DNA of 64,000 nt from Paracoccaceae bacterium (GTDB taxonomy: Bacteria > Pseudomonadota > Alphaproteobacteria > Rhodobacterales > Rhodobacteraceae). Both the position numbers and the translations under genes were made by a program. Positions 9,574 through 18,672 of this stretch are shown in pieces; positions within the stretch are counted from its first letter, which is position 1; each line of letters opens with the position of its first letter. The stretch covers positions 1-64,000 of the forward strand of contig JAFIEF010000002.1 in NCBI GenBank assembly GCA_020832655.1, in the 5' to 3' direction. The notes beneath the pieces were generated by a model. It was given only the letters and a program-made list of their open reading frames with translations, searched no databases and had not been told where the DNA came from.

Positions 9574-9723
9574 CGGGCAAGGATCGCGGCGGAGTGCATG
9601 GTGCTGAAGTTGAAGGTCGCCGATGTCGCCCGCTAGCACGGAACCAGCCCGTGGCAGATCTACGATTGGCGCAAGCAGCTTCGCAATGGCGCGCCGATCA
9701 GCCATAGCATGAACCACACTTGA
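9574..9723 (+). pseudogene. IS66/IS3-type transposase helix-turn-helix remnant
   Basis: In frame with position 9604 the sequence reads AAECMVLKLKVADVAR, an in-frame TAG, then HGTSPWQIYDWRKQLRNGAP, ending at TGA 9721. This is the HTH of small transposase subunits (compare VAQRHDVTRQQIYAWRHEL in the IS66 gene at the left edge). It has a stop codon in the middle and lacks both ends, so it is dead. It marks a recombination junction immediately before the helicase gene. Confidence 0.55.
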
Positions 9724-9748
9724 CCACGGGGGCTGCGACGGATCAAAT
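9720..9748 (+). promoter_or_regulatory. Candidate promoter for the helicase fusion gene
   Basis: TTGACC (9720-9725), a 17-base spacer, and TCAAAT (9743-9748). Transcription would begin near 9755, only a few bases before the proposed TTG start at 9760, implying a nearly leaderless transcript. Confidence 0.35.
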
Positions 9749-9759
9749 AGACTAATAAT

Positions 9760-12700
9760 TTGAATAACATCACCGGTAGCACCCTGTCAGAGACCATCAA
9801 ACAGCCCGACCCGTTCCTGACGACCTGTGTGTCTGTTGACATCGAGGTCGATCCCAGGACAGCGCGCGTGTTCGACCTGGCCGCCGTCCACTGCACGAAG
9901 GCTGAGCCAATTCGCGGCCAGAAGGGCGGCGTGGCATCCGCGCTGGATAGGCTTGAGGCCGCTCTGGGGGATGCACGGCATCTGATCGGCCACAACATTC
10001 TGCGCCATGACCTGCCGCATCTGGCCGCCCTGCGCCCCCGTCTGGCGCAGCTTGCGCAGGCACCCATTGACACGCTCTGGCTTAATCCGCTCGCTTTTCC
10101 GCGCAACCCCTATCATCACTTGGTCAAGCATTATCATGATGGGCGGTTGCTGTCGGGCCATGTCAACGACCCCGAAGCAGATGCACGGCTTGTCTTTGAT
10201 GTGCTGAGCAACCAGCTGGGCGCCTTTCGTGCCCTGAATGCGCAATCACCCGATGCCGTTGCCGCCTATCACTTCCTCACATCGCGTGGGGAAAATGACA
10301 CCGGCTTCGGCGCGCTGTTTCAGTATGTGCGCGGGGCTGATGTGCCACCTGCTAATCAGGTGCGCCAAGCGATCAGGCGGCTGCTTGACGGGCAGACCTG
10401 TGCCTCGGCGCTCGAAGCAGTTCTGGATGAAATAGCGTCCACCACCATGGGTTGGCCACTCGCCTATGCGCTGTCATGGATATCTGTTGCAGGCGGGGAT
10501 TCAGTCATGCCGCCTTGGGTGCGGATGCAGTTTCCGGGTGCCGCGCGCATGGTGAAACGCCTGCGTGACACGGGCTGCGATGCGCCGGACTGCGCCTGGT
10601 GCCGCGAGAAGGGCGACCCGGTCAAAGCGTTGTCGCGGTGGTTCGGCTTTGACGCCTTTCGCCCTGTGCCGGTGGATGCTGATGGGCGCCCCTTGCAGGA
10701 ACGCATCGTCGACGAGGGGATGCGCGGCAAGAGTATACTTGGCATCCTGCCCACCGGGACGGGGAAATCCGTCTGCTACCAGATCCCGGCGCTGGCCAAG
10801 TTTGATCGGACCGGTGCGCTGAGCGTCGTCATCTCGCCGCTTGTCGCCCTGATGGCCGACCAGGTTGCAGGGATGGAGCGCGCGGGCATTTCTTCGGCCG
10901 TCACGGTGAACGGGATGCTCTCATTGCCCGAGAGGCAGGACGCACTGGAGAAGGTGCGCATGGGCGAAGCGGCTATGCTGCTTATCTCGCCCGAGCAGTT
11001 GCGCAGCGTCGGTGTGCGATCCGTGCTCGCGCAGCGCGAGATTGGCCTCTGGGTGCTGGATGAGGCGCATTGTGTCTCGAAATGGGGGCATGATTTCAGG
11101 CCCGATTATCGCTATATCGCGCGGTTCATCCGCGAAACCGCAGGCGATGCGGACCCCGCTCCCGTGATCTGTCTGACCGCGACTGCGAAGCCAGAGGTCG
11201 TGCGCGATATCCGCGACCATTTCCAGCAGCGGCTCGGGACGGAGCTGTTGTTGCTAGATGGCGGTGCATCGCGGACAAATCTGAGTTTCGAGGTGCGTGA
11301 AACAGGGAAGCGCACCAAGCTGGCCGACATTCTTGAGGTCATCGAACAGCGCCTGCCGCCCGAAGGTGTGTCCGGTGCCGTGGTCTATTGCGCAACACGC
11401 AAGGCGACCGAAGACGTGGCGCAGTTCCTGCAGTCGCAGGGGCTTTCGGCGGAACGCTACCATGCCGGGCTGACGCCCGACGAGAAGAAGACCATTCAGG
11501 AAAGGTTTCGGATCGGTGAGCTGCGGGTGATCGCGGCGACCAATGCTTTCGGGATGGGGATAGACAAGCCGGATATCCGGCTGGTCGTGCATGGCGACAT
11601 TCCCGGCTCGCTCGAGAACTACCTGCAGGAGGCAGGCCGCGCTGGTCGCGACCGGGACCATGCGAATTGCGTGCTTCTGTTTGCGGCCGATGATGTTGAA
11701 CGACAGTTCCAGCTTTCGGCGCGCTCGCGCCTCGCCCGGCATGAGATCGGTGCCATCCTGAAGGCCGTGCGGCGCATGGATGCCCGGACGCGCAGCACAG
11801 GAACTGTGGTTGCGACCGCAGGTGAAATCGTGCGCAACGAGCAGGATCGCGAGTTTCAGCGTGAAAGCGCCACGGATGATACGCGGGTCAAGACAGCGCT
11901 GTCCTGGCTGGAAGAGGCGAAACTGCTTACCCGAGAGGAAAACCGCGTGCAGGTTTTTCCATCCTCGCTGCGCGTGCGCAGCCTTGAAGATGCGAAAGCC
12001 TTGCTGGACAAGGCGCAGATCACGGGTACGCGGCGCGTCCAACTGATGGATATCGTCCGCCATCTGATCAATGCGCCGCCGGATGAGGGTATCTCTACGG
12101 ATGAGTTGACCGGGATCAGCGGGCTGACCGGAGGGCAATTGACCAAGGCGCTGGCCGATCTCGAAGCGCTGGGGATTGCGCGCAACGACACCGCTGTGAC
12201 GGTCTTTGTGCATCATCATGGTCCGGACAGTTCGCTCAAGCGGTTGGGACAGGCGATGCGGCTGGAAACCGACCTTATCGCCCTGATGCGCGAAGAGGCA
12301 CCTGACGCGGATGAACAAATCAGCACTCCCTTGAACCTGCAACTGGCCTCTCAGAAGCTGCGCGACGGCGGGCACAGCCATGTGCGCCCCGATGTGGTCG
12401 AGAAGCTCTTGCGCGGCATGGCGCGCGATGGTCGTGACCTTGATGGTGGCAAGGGAAATCTGCGCCTGCGCAAGGCTTCGCGTCACACGCTGCTCATAGC
12501 GCTGCAACGCTCATGGTGGGTGATCGAACAGTCAGCCGCCCTGCGCCAGCAGGCGGGCGAAGCATTGGTCGAGCATCTGCTGGGCCGCCTGGCGAAAGGC
12601 CAGCGCGGCAAGGATCTTCAGGTCGAGACGACGCTGGGCGATATGCTGGCCAGCCTGTCCGGCGATGCGTTCCTGCGCGCACAGGTCAAGGAAATGACAC

Positions 12701-14889
12701 GGCTGATGGATCGCGCGCTGATGTGGCTGCACGAGCAGGATGTGGTGACGCTTGGCAAGGGGCTGACCGTGTTCCGGCCTGCGATGACAGTGCAGCTTGC
12801 CCCCGGAAAGGGGCAATTCCTGGTCAAGGATTTCGCGCCCCTGCAACAGCATTACGACGAACAGACCGTGCAGACCCATGTCATGGCCACCTATGCCGAG
12901 GCGGGGCTCGCCTCGATGCCCGATGCGATGCGCCTGTCAGAGGATTACTTCACTCTCGATCAAGAGGCCTTCATGGGCCGCTGGATGAAAGGCAGAACCA
13001 CAGAGGTTAAGCGCCAGACAACCGGCAAGTCATGGACCGCAGTTGTCGAGGCATTGGGCAACCCGGTTCAACAAAAGATCGTGGCGGATGATCGAGATGC
13101 GACCAATGTGCTGGTTCTGGCCGGGCCGGGGTCGGGCAAGACGCGGGTGCTGGTGCATCGCATCGCCTATCTGATCCGGGTCCGGCGCGAGGATCCGCGC
13201 AGCATTCTTGTGCTCAGCTATAACCGTCACGCCGCAGTCGAAATCAGGGCGCGGCTCCGGCATCTTGTGGGGGATGAGGCTTACGGCGTGACAGTATCTA
13301 CCTGCCACGCGCTGGCCATGCGGCTTGTGGGGGCGAGTTTCGCCGGATCGCGGGCCGAAAGCCGCGACTTCGACGGCGTTGTCATGGAGGCCGTGCGCCA
13401 GTTGACCGGCGAAGGGCTGAGCAAGACCGAGGCCGAAGCCCAGCGCGAGACGCTGATTCAGGGCTATCGGTGGATCCTTGTGGATGAGTATCAGGATGTT
13501 GGGCCCCAGGAGTATGCGCTGATAGCAGCGGTAGCCGGGCGGACGATTGAGGATGAAGACCTTCGCCTGAGCCTTTTTGCTGTCGGGGATGACGATCAGA
13601 ACATCTATGCCTTTTCCGGTGCCTCGATCCGCTACATTCGTCAGTTTGAACAGGATTACCGGGCGAAGCCGGAATACCTGGTCGAGAACTACCGGTCGAC
13701 CCGGCATATCATCGAGGCGTCGAATATCGTGATCTCCGGAGCCGCAGACCGGATGAAGCGCGGCCACGACATCATGATCGATCGCAAGCGCCGTCGTGAC
13801 CCGACAGGTGGCGTGATGGCACAACGCGATCCGGTGGGGCAGGGGCGTGTTCAACTGCTGGATTGTCCGCCGGGTGACCGAGCACAAGCCATCGCAGCGA
13901 TCGGCGAGTTGCAGCGTCTGGCCGCGCTGGAAGAGGGTTGGAACTGGTCGCGCACAGCGATCATCGCGCGCAACTGGCGGCAGCTTGCCCCGGCGCGCGC
14001 CTATGCCGAGGCGCAGGGCATCCCGGTCGAAATGGCCAATGAGAGCCTGCCGAGCCTGTGGCGCATGCGCGAAATGCGCCTGTTGATCGAGGCGATCAGT
14101 CGCGACCGGACGCGCCTGCTGAACGTGCCTGACCTGATAGAGATCGCGAACACATTGCCGCGCAACCGTTGGTCTGATCTTGTTGCCGAGGGCGTCGCCG
14201 CCCTGGCGCAGGAGATCGGGGCGGGCGCAGCATCGGTTCCCGACCTGATCGAATGGTTCGGTGAATGGGCGCGCGACGCACGAGGCGAGCAGCGCGGGCT
14301 GCTTTTGATGACCGCGCACCGCGCCAAGGGGCTGGAATTCGATGATGTGGTGATCCTGAACGGCGGATGGGACCATCCGTCGCAGAACGAGGATGCGGAC
14401 GCGCCCCGGCGGCTGTTCTATGTCGCGATGACACGCGCACGCCGCAGCCTAGCAGTGATGACGCAAGGGGCACATGCCTTTGTGCCTGCCGCCGGTAACA
14501 ATATCCTGAGGCGACAGGTTACGCTGCCCGATCTGCACGATCTGCCACCAGAGCGGCATTACCTGATGCCCGAGCTTGGCCAGGTCTTCATTGATTGGGC
14601 CGGGCGCTTGCCAGCGGGCGACCGCAGTCTTGGGGCTATCGAACAAGCTCGGGTCGGCGCCCCCGTCACCGTGGCGCAAAAACACGGACGCTGGTTTGTC
14701 ATGGACAGGCAGGGGCGGCGGTTGTCTGCGATGCGGGGTGATTGGGCTGTGCCTGCGGGGCGACGGATCGTATCTGCCCAGATCGGGGCAATCGTGACAC
14801 GTCATGCGCATGAAAGTGGCGAAGAGCATCGCTCACGGCTGAGCCGAGAGAGATGGGAAGTTGTTCTGCCCGAGATAGTGCTGGAGTGA
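9760..14889 (+). CDS. Giant fusion helicase: DEDD exonuclease-like domain, RecQ (SF2) helicase and UvrD/PcrA-like (SF1) helicase
   Basis: A 1709-residue protein with three enzymatic modules. Residues about 20-155 resemble a DEDD 3'-5' exonuclease: VSVDIEVDP, then GHNILRHDLPHL, then HVNDPEADARLVFDVL. Three cysteines near 273-281 (CDAPDCAWC) could bind metal. The RecQ module has Walker A PTGTGKS (about 330), DEAHCVSKWGHDF (about 434), LTATAKPEV, VVYCATRKATEDVAQFL, and GMGIDKPDIRLVVH with QEAGRAGRD. The C-terminal SF1 module has Walker A AGPGSGKTR (about 1121), DEYQDVGPQ (about 1240), GDDDQNIYAFSGAS, ENYRSTRHI, TAHRAKGLEFDDVV and FYVAMTRARRSL. Both motors look intact. The start is TTG at 9760, just after an in-frame TAG; no ATG is available before residue 240 and no clear ribosome-binding site is seen. 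Repair, recombination or antiphage roles are all possible; none is shown by the sequence. Confidence 0.88.
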   Translation: MNNITGSTLSETIKQPDPFLTTCVSVDIEVDPRTARVFDLAAVHCTKAEPIRGQKGGVASALDRLEAALGDARHLIGHNILRHDLPHLAALRPRLAQLAQAPIDTLWLNPLAFPRNPYHHLVKHYHDGRLLSGHVNDPEADARLVFDVLSNQLGAFRALNAQSPDAVAAYHFLTSRGENDTGFGALFQYVRGADVPPANQVRQAIRRLLDGQTCASALEAVLDEIASTTMGWPLAYALSWISVAGGDSVMPPWVRMQFPGAARMVKRLRDTGCDAPDCAWCREKGDPVKALSRWFGFDAFRPVPVDADGRPLQERIVDEGMRGKSILGILPTGTGKSVCYQIPALAKFDRTGALSVVISPLVALMADQVAGMERAGISSAVTVNGMLSLPERQDALEKVRMGEAAMLLISPEQLRSVGVRSVLAQREIGLWVLDEAHCVSKWGHDFRPDYRYIARFIRETAGDADPAPVICLTATAKPEVVRDIRDHFQQRLGTELLLLDGGASRTNLSFEVRETGKRTKLADILEVIEQRLPPEGVSGAVVYCATRKATEDVAQFLQSQGLSAERYHAGLTPDEKKTIQERFRIGELRVIAATNAFGMGIDKPDIRLVVHGDIPGSLENYLQEAGRAGRDRDHANCVLLFAADDVERQFQLSARSRLARHEIGAILKAVRRMDARTRSTGTVVATAGEIVRNEQDREFQRESATDDTRVKTALSWLEEAKLLTREENRVQVFPSSLRVRSLEDAKALLDKAQITGTRRVQLMDIVRHLINAPPDEGISTDELTGISGLTGGQLTKALADLEALGIARNDTAVTVFVHHHGPDSSLKRLGQAMRLETDLIALMREEAPDADEQISTPLNLQLASQKLRDGGHSHVRPDVVEKLLRGMARDGRDLDGGKGNLRLRKASRHTLLIALQRSWWVIEQSAALRQQAGEALVEHLLGRLAKGQRGKDLQVETTLGDMLASLSGDAFLRAQVKEMTRLMDRALMWLHEQDVVTLGKGLTVFRPAMTVQLAPGKGQFLVKDFAPLQQHYDEQTVQTHVMATYAEAGLASMPDAMRLSEDYFTLDQEAFMGRWMKGRTTEVKRQTTGKSWTAVVEALGNPVQQKIVADDRDATNVLVLAGPGSGKTRVLVHRIAYLIRVRREDPRSILVLSYNRHAAVEIRARLRHLVGDEAYGVTVSTCHALAMRLVGASFAGSRAESRDFDGVVMEAVRQLTGEGLSKTEAEAQRETLIQGYRWILVDEYQDVGPQEYALIAAVAGRTIEDEDLRLSLFAVGDDDQNIYAFSGASIRYIRQFEQDYRAKPEYLVENYRSTRHIIEASNIVISGAADRMKRGHDIMIDRKRRRDPTGGVMAQRDPVGQGRVQLLDCPPGDRAQAIAAIGELQRLAALEEGWNWSRTAIIARNWRQLAPARAYAEAQGIPVEMANESLPSLWRMREMRLLIEAISRDRTRLLNVPDLIEIANTLPRNRWSDLVAEGVAALAQEIGAGAASVPDLIEWFGEWARDARGEQRGLLLMTAHRAKGLEFDDVVILNGGWDHPSQNEDADAPRRLFYVAMTRARRSLAVMTQGAHAFVPAAGNNILRRQVTLPDLHDLPPERHYLMPELGQVFIDWAGRLPAGDRSLGAIEQARVGAPVTVAQKHGRWFVMDRQGRRLSAMRGDWAVPAGRRIVSAQIGAIVTRHAHESGEEHRSRLSRERWEVVLPEIVLE

Positions 14890-15242
14890 CGGCAGGCGTC
14901 TTCACGAGATTTGCGGCCTCGGCATTTTCTTCGATGTCGGCTATGCTGGCGCTGTGAAATCCGCATTTGACGACTCTGGTGGTCCCGCACCGCCGCGTTG
15001 CAGCTATGCGCGCCGCCGGTCTTGCCAGGTCAGATGTCAAAGCGAGCGGCGCTTCGTGTGATGTTCGCTTCGACAGAATGGCAGACAGGCGATAGCCCCA
15101 AGGACGCCCGAAATGACCGGCCACCTGCAAAGCACGTGACGCGCGGTGCATGCCGACCGGGTGTCACACTCGCCCGAGCATGAATGGCAGTGTCAGTTGC
15201 AGGGCTGATCCTGACTGCCGCCCGCGCCACATTACGAGTCCG
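14890..15242. other. Gene-free stretch between the helicase and fbpB
   Basis: About 350 bases between two convergent genes. Short open frames exist on both strands, but none has a recognisable family, a ribosome-binding site or a clear start. I see no strong terminator. It may be further decayed mobile DNA, like the region upstream of the helicase. Confidence 0.4.
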
Positions 15243-16907
15243 TCACCTGTTCATCGCGCGGCTTAGGATGATGACGGGTAGGATCCCCACAACCACGATC
15301 AGCAGGGCGGAGGTAGAGGCTTCTTCCAGCCTGCCATCCTGCGCGAGCCGGAAGGTGCGGATGGCGAGCGTGTCGAAATTGAATGGCCGCAAGATGATGG
15401 TGGCGGGAAGTTCCTTCATCACATCGGCAAAGACGAAGATCGCCGCCGCCAGCACACCCCGGCGCAAGAGCGGGACATGGACGCGCAGCAGCACGCCCGA
15501 TGGGTTTTCGCCCAGATTGCGCGCTGCGTCATCCATGCTTGGCGGGATGCGCTGAAAGGCGGTGTCCACAGTCTTCAGCGCCACGGCCAGATAGCGCACC
15601 ACATAAGCAAACAGCAGCGCAACGATGGTGCCGCTTAGCAGCAGGCCCGTCGAGATGCCGAAATTGGCACGCATGAAACTGTCAACTGTATTGTCGAAAT
15701 ACCCTAAGGGCACCAGTACGCCGACCGCGATCACGGCTCCGGGCATGGCATATCCCATCGACGCCGCCTGCATCGCGCCGCTGATGGCCATCCCCCCCTG
15801 CTGGCGGCGGGCATAACTTAGGAAAATCGCGAGACAGATCAGTATCAGCGCGGCACTGCCCGCCAGAAATACACTGTTGCGGATGAAGGCAAAGAAGCGC
15901 GGTCCCCAAAACGGATCGCCTGCGATGATCGACAGGCGCAGCAATTCGCCCGCTGGCAGCAGAAAACCCAGAAGGACCGGAACAGCACAGACCAGAGCGG
16001 CCAATGCGGCCTGTCCACGACCCAGTTTCATGCGCTTGAGTGACCGCGAGCGCCCGCCGCGATTCGAATCAAAGCGCCTGCTGCCGCGGATAACGCGCTC
16101 GATCAGAAAAGCGGTGGCTACGAAACAGACCAGAAGGGCGGCAAGCTGCGACGCTGCAACAGGCGCACCCCGCCCGAACCATGTGCGGAATATCCCCGTG
16201 GTCATGGTCTGCACGCCCAGATGCACCATCGCGCCATATTCGGCCAGCGTTTCCATCGCGACGAAAGCCGCGCCTGCGGCAATCGCGGGCCAGGCCATCG
16301 GCAGGGCGACGCTGCGGAAGGCGCGCGCGCGGCTGTGCCCCAGCGCGCGGGCCGAATCCATCATGTCCTGCGACTGGCTGAGAAAGGCCGCGCGCGACAG
16401 CAGATAGACATAAGGATAAAGCACCAGCGACATCAGCACGATTGCCCCTGGCAGTGACGCCATCTGCGGAAACCAGTAATCGCCGCGTCCCCAGTCGAAC
16501 GTGCCGCGCAGCCAGGTCTGGACCGGCCCCCAATAGCTTAGCCGGTCGAAATACACATAGGCGATCACATAGGCGGGCATTGCCATAGGCAACATCAGCG
16601 CCCACTCAAAAACGCGCCGACCGGGAAAATCATAGGCCGCCACCAGCCAACCTGTCGTCACCCCGATAAGTGTTGCGATGGTAAGCACGCCCGCCACCAT
16701 GAACAGCGAATTCTGCACATAAAGCGGCAGCACCGTATCGGCGACCTGCGCCCAGACCCCGTCCGAGGACACGAAGACGCGGCTGAGCACAGTCACGATC
16801 GGCAACAGGATGACGGCGATGATAAGGACCGCAACGCTGGTCCAGGGCGAGGGGCGCCAGCTTGCAAGGCTTGACGGGCGCGGTTGTGAGTCCGAGGTGG
16901 TGGTCAT
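15243..16907 (-). CDS. fbpB: Fe(3+) ABC transporter permease FbpB
   Basis: A 554-residue inner-membrane protein made of two fused six-helix permease halves, the normal form for FbpB/AfuB/SfuB. Each half contains an ATPase-docking loop: ARALGHSRARAFRSVALPMAWPAI in the first and the segment DDAARNLGENPSGVLLRVHVPLL in the second. It passes ferric iron, delivered by the periplasmic protein FbpA, through the inner membrane. It is divergent from fbpA across a 172-base control region. The usual cytoplasmic ATPase FbpC is only a stump here (18369-18494), so the permease must borrow an ATPase encoded elsewhere or be non-functional. Confidence 0.92.
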   Translation of the reverse strand: MTTTSDSQPRPSSLASWRPSPWTSVAVLIIAVILLPIVTVLSRVFVSSDGVWAQVADTVLPLYVQNSLFMVAGVLTIATLIGVTTGWLVAAYDFPGRRVFEWALMLPMAMPAYVIAYVYFDRLSYWGPVQTWLRGTFDWGRGDYWFPQMASLPGAIVLMSLVLYPYVYLLSRAAFLSQSQDMMDSARALGHSRARAFRSVALPMAWPAIAAGAAFVAMETLAEYGAMVHLGVQTMTTGIFRTWFGRGAPVAASQLAALLVCFVATAFLIERVIRGSRRFDSNRGGRSRSLKRMKLGRGQAALAALVCAVPVLLGFLLPAGELLRLSIIAGDPFWGPRFFAFIRNSVFLAGSAALILICLAIFLSYARRQQGGMAISGAMQAASMGYAMPGAVIAVGVLVPLGYFDNTVDSFMRANFGISTGLLLSGTIVALLFAYVVRYLAVALKTVDTAFQRIPPSMDDAARNLGENPSGVLLRVHVPLLRRGVLAAAIFVFADVMKELPATIILRPFNFDTLAIRTFRLAQDGRLEEASTSALLIVVVGILPVIILSRAMNR

Positions 16908-16924
16908 GACCAGCTTTCAATAAG

Positions 16925-16966
16925 AGACAAATTTGTCTTTACGGACTGTTGAGTGTTCTTGTCAAC
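16925..16966. promoter_or_regulatory. Iron-responsive control region candidates between fbpB and fbpA
   Basis: Two symmetrical elements lie side by side. AGACAAATTTGTCT (16925-16938) is a perfect 14-bp palindrome. GTTGA-N9-TCAAC (16948-16966) contains TGA-N9-TCA, the core described for RirA/iron-rhodo boxes in Alphaproteobacteria. The divergent iron-uptake genes make iron control likely; which regulator uses which element is inference. Confidence 0.55.
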
Positions 16967-17079
16967 TATTCTGAAATGCGTTAACTGATGCGCGAGGCAG
17001 GCATCCGCCTGCCCGAATGGCCAACCCAGCGGGCAAGCTGTGCCCCAGGCAGGCAAGACACAATCAAAGGAGTCTTTCC

Positions 17080-18090
17080 ATGTTTCGAGTCGCAGCTGTC
17101 TCGACCCTTGCGCTGAGCGTCGCGCTTCCTGTCTTCGCTGATGAGGTCAACCTTTATTCGTCGCGTCACTACGACACTGATTATGCCATCTTCGAGGCAT
17201 TCACCGAGGCTACCGGGATAAAGGTGAACCTGATCGAGGCGTCCGGCGACGAACTGGTCGCCCGGATCGAATCCGAGGGCGTGAACAGCCCCGCCGATCT
17301 GTTCTGGACGGTGGATGCCGGACGCCTGCATATGGCGGTCGCGCGTGATCTGTTCCAGCCTGTGCAAAGCGATTTGCTTGAAGAGCGGGTGCCGGCTGAT
17401 CTGCGCCATCCCGATGGCCTGTTTTTCGGCGTGACCACACGCGCCCGCGTGATCTACTACAATGTTGAGAACGGACGCCCGGAAAACGTGAACACTTACG
17501 AGGATCTGGCCGATCCCGATCTGGGTCTGACAGTGTGCCTGCGCACCTCCTCGAATATCTACAATCTGTCGCTGATGGCCGAGATGATCGAGGTGCACGG
17601 CGAAGAGGGCGCCGAGCAATGGGCGCGCGGCTTCCTTGGCAATCTGGCACGCCAGCCGCAGGGTGGCGATACCGATCAGATTCGCGCCGTTGCCGCAGGT
17701 GAATGCGATCTTTCCGTGGCCAACAGCTACTACTGGGGGCGTCTGCAAACCTCGCAAAACCCGGCCGACCGTGAAGCTGCTGCGCGCGTGCTGCCGATCT
17801 TCCCCAATCAGGATGATCGTGGAACGCATGTGAACATGTCCGGCATGGGCGTGCTGGCGAACGCCCCGAACCCCGAGAATGCCGTTGCCCTGATCGAGTT
17901 CATGACGTCGCCGACGGTTCAGTCGATCCTGGCGGACCAGAACAATGAATGGCCCGCCGTTGAAGGTGTGACAATCACTGGTCCAATGCGCGACTGGGTG
18001 GATTTCAAGCGCAGCGACACCAATGTCGCCGTCTATGGCACCAATCAGGGGGCAGCAATCAGCGTATGGGATCGTGTCGGTTTCCCCTGA
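17080..18090 (+). CDS. fbpA: Periplasmic Fe(3+)-binding protein FbpA
   Basis: A 336-residue solute-binding protein with a signal peptide (MFRVAAVSTLALSVALPVFA). The mature start DEVNLYSSRHYDTDYAIFEAF and the tandem tyrosines in VANSYYWGRL are features of the FbpA/FutA class, in which tyrosines coordinate ferric iron. An earlier in-frame codon exists at 17017, but the ATG at 17080 has an AAAGGAG site 8 bases upstream and starts the signal peptide. It is divergent to fbpB and presumably delivers iron to it. A terminator-like hairpin follows. Confidence 0.93.
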   Translation: MFRVAAVSTLALSVALPVFADEVNLYSSRHYDTDYAIFEAFTEATGIKVNLIEASGDELVARIESEGVNSPADLFWTVDAGRLHMAVARDLFQPVQSDLLEERVPADLRHPDGLFFGVTTRARVIYYNVENGRPENVNTYEDLADPDLGLTVCLRTSSNIYNLSLMAEMIEVHGEEGAEQWARGFLGNLARQPQGGDTDQIRAVAAGECDLSVANSYYWGRLQTSQNPADREAAARVLPIFPNQDDRGTHVNMSGMGVLANAPNPENAVALIEFMTSPTVQSILADQNNEWPAVEGVTITGPMRDWVDFKRSDTNVAVYGTNQGAAISVWDRVGFP

Positions 18091-18118
18091 TCACAGCTTG
18101 AGACCCGAGCAGTTGTGA

Positions 18119-18142
18119 AGGCCAGCGCACCCGCGCTGGCCT
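18119..18142 (+). terminator. Hairpin after fbpA
   Basis: AGGCCAGCGC and GCGCTGGCCT form a perfect 10-bp stem with a 4-base loop, 28 bases after the fbpA stop. The following bases (ATTCCC) are not T-rich, so termination may be incomplete or the hairpin may protect the mRNA end. Confidence 0.5.
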
Positions 18143-18368
18143 ATTCCCGATTGACCGAGCCGCTCACACAGGGGGGGGCGCGCGGAAGCTTCGGCGCATG
18201 GCTGGCCCGCTTGCATGCATGGGGGCGACGGGCAGGTCGGACTGCCTGTTGCCAGCCCTGGCAGGATCGGCTTCAGAAACTCCCCCGAACATCGAGCAGA
18301 AAACCCTGTTGCCCAGCACCGTTGCCGCATTTTCGGGCAAGGCCTGAACCGAACTCACGGATCGCGCC

Positions 18369-18494
18369 GTGCTTTCCGTATCCGCGCTGAACAAGCGCTT
18401 CGCCTCTGGCGGAACAGTCGCCGCAGATGCGCTGTCCTTCACCTTGCAGGACGGTGAAATACTGGCGCATCTGCGACTGTGGTGCGCCGCTTGA
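18369..18494 (+). pseudogene. fbpC: N-terminal stump of the iron ABC transporter ATPase gene fbpC
   Basis: From GTG 18369 the frame reads VLSVSALNKRFASGGTVAAD, then ALSFTLQDGEIL, which is the start of FbpC-type ATPases up to just before Walker A (normally LLGPSGCGKTT). It then diverges (AHLRLWCAA) and stops at TGA 18494. The 41 residues contain none of the ATPase motifs; about 300 are missing. The stump lies 278 bases after fbpA, so an fbpA-fbpC arrangement once existed and most of the ATPase was deleted. Confidence 0.65.
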
Positions 18495-18519
18495 ATCCCG
18501 GACACCGGATCAGGACGGA

Positions 18520-18550
18520 TTGACAAAGCCAAGTGTTTCTGTCAGATAAT
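18520..18550 (+). promoter_or_regulatory. Candidate hemP promoter
   Basis: TTGACA (18520-18525) and GATAAT (18545-18550) are separated by 19 bases, about 120 bases upstream of hemP. The boxes are good but the spacing is long, so an activator may be needed. Confidence 0.35.
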
Positions 18551-18672
18551 ACCCATTGCCTAGCCAGAACACCCTGTCAGCCCGGCGCATCCAGTACCAG
18601 CTCCAGGAGCGCGCCAGATGTGCAAGCCCTCTATTCCTGCGATCCGACCGACGCCCGGCCAAGGTGGGACAT

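Noticed and set aside
14699-15183. Small frames after the helicase
   Set aside because: No ribosome-binding site, no family and atypical composition.
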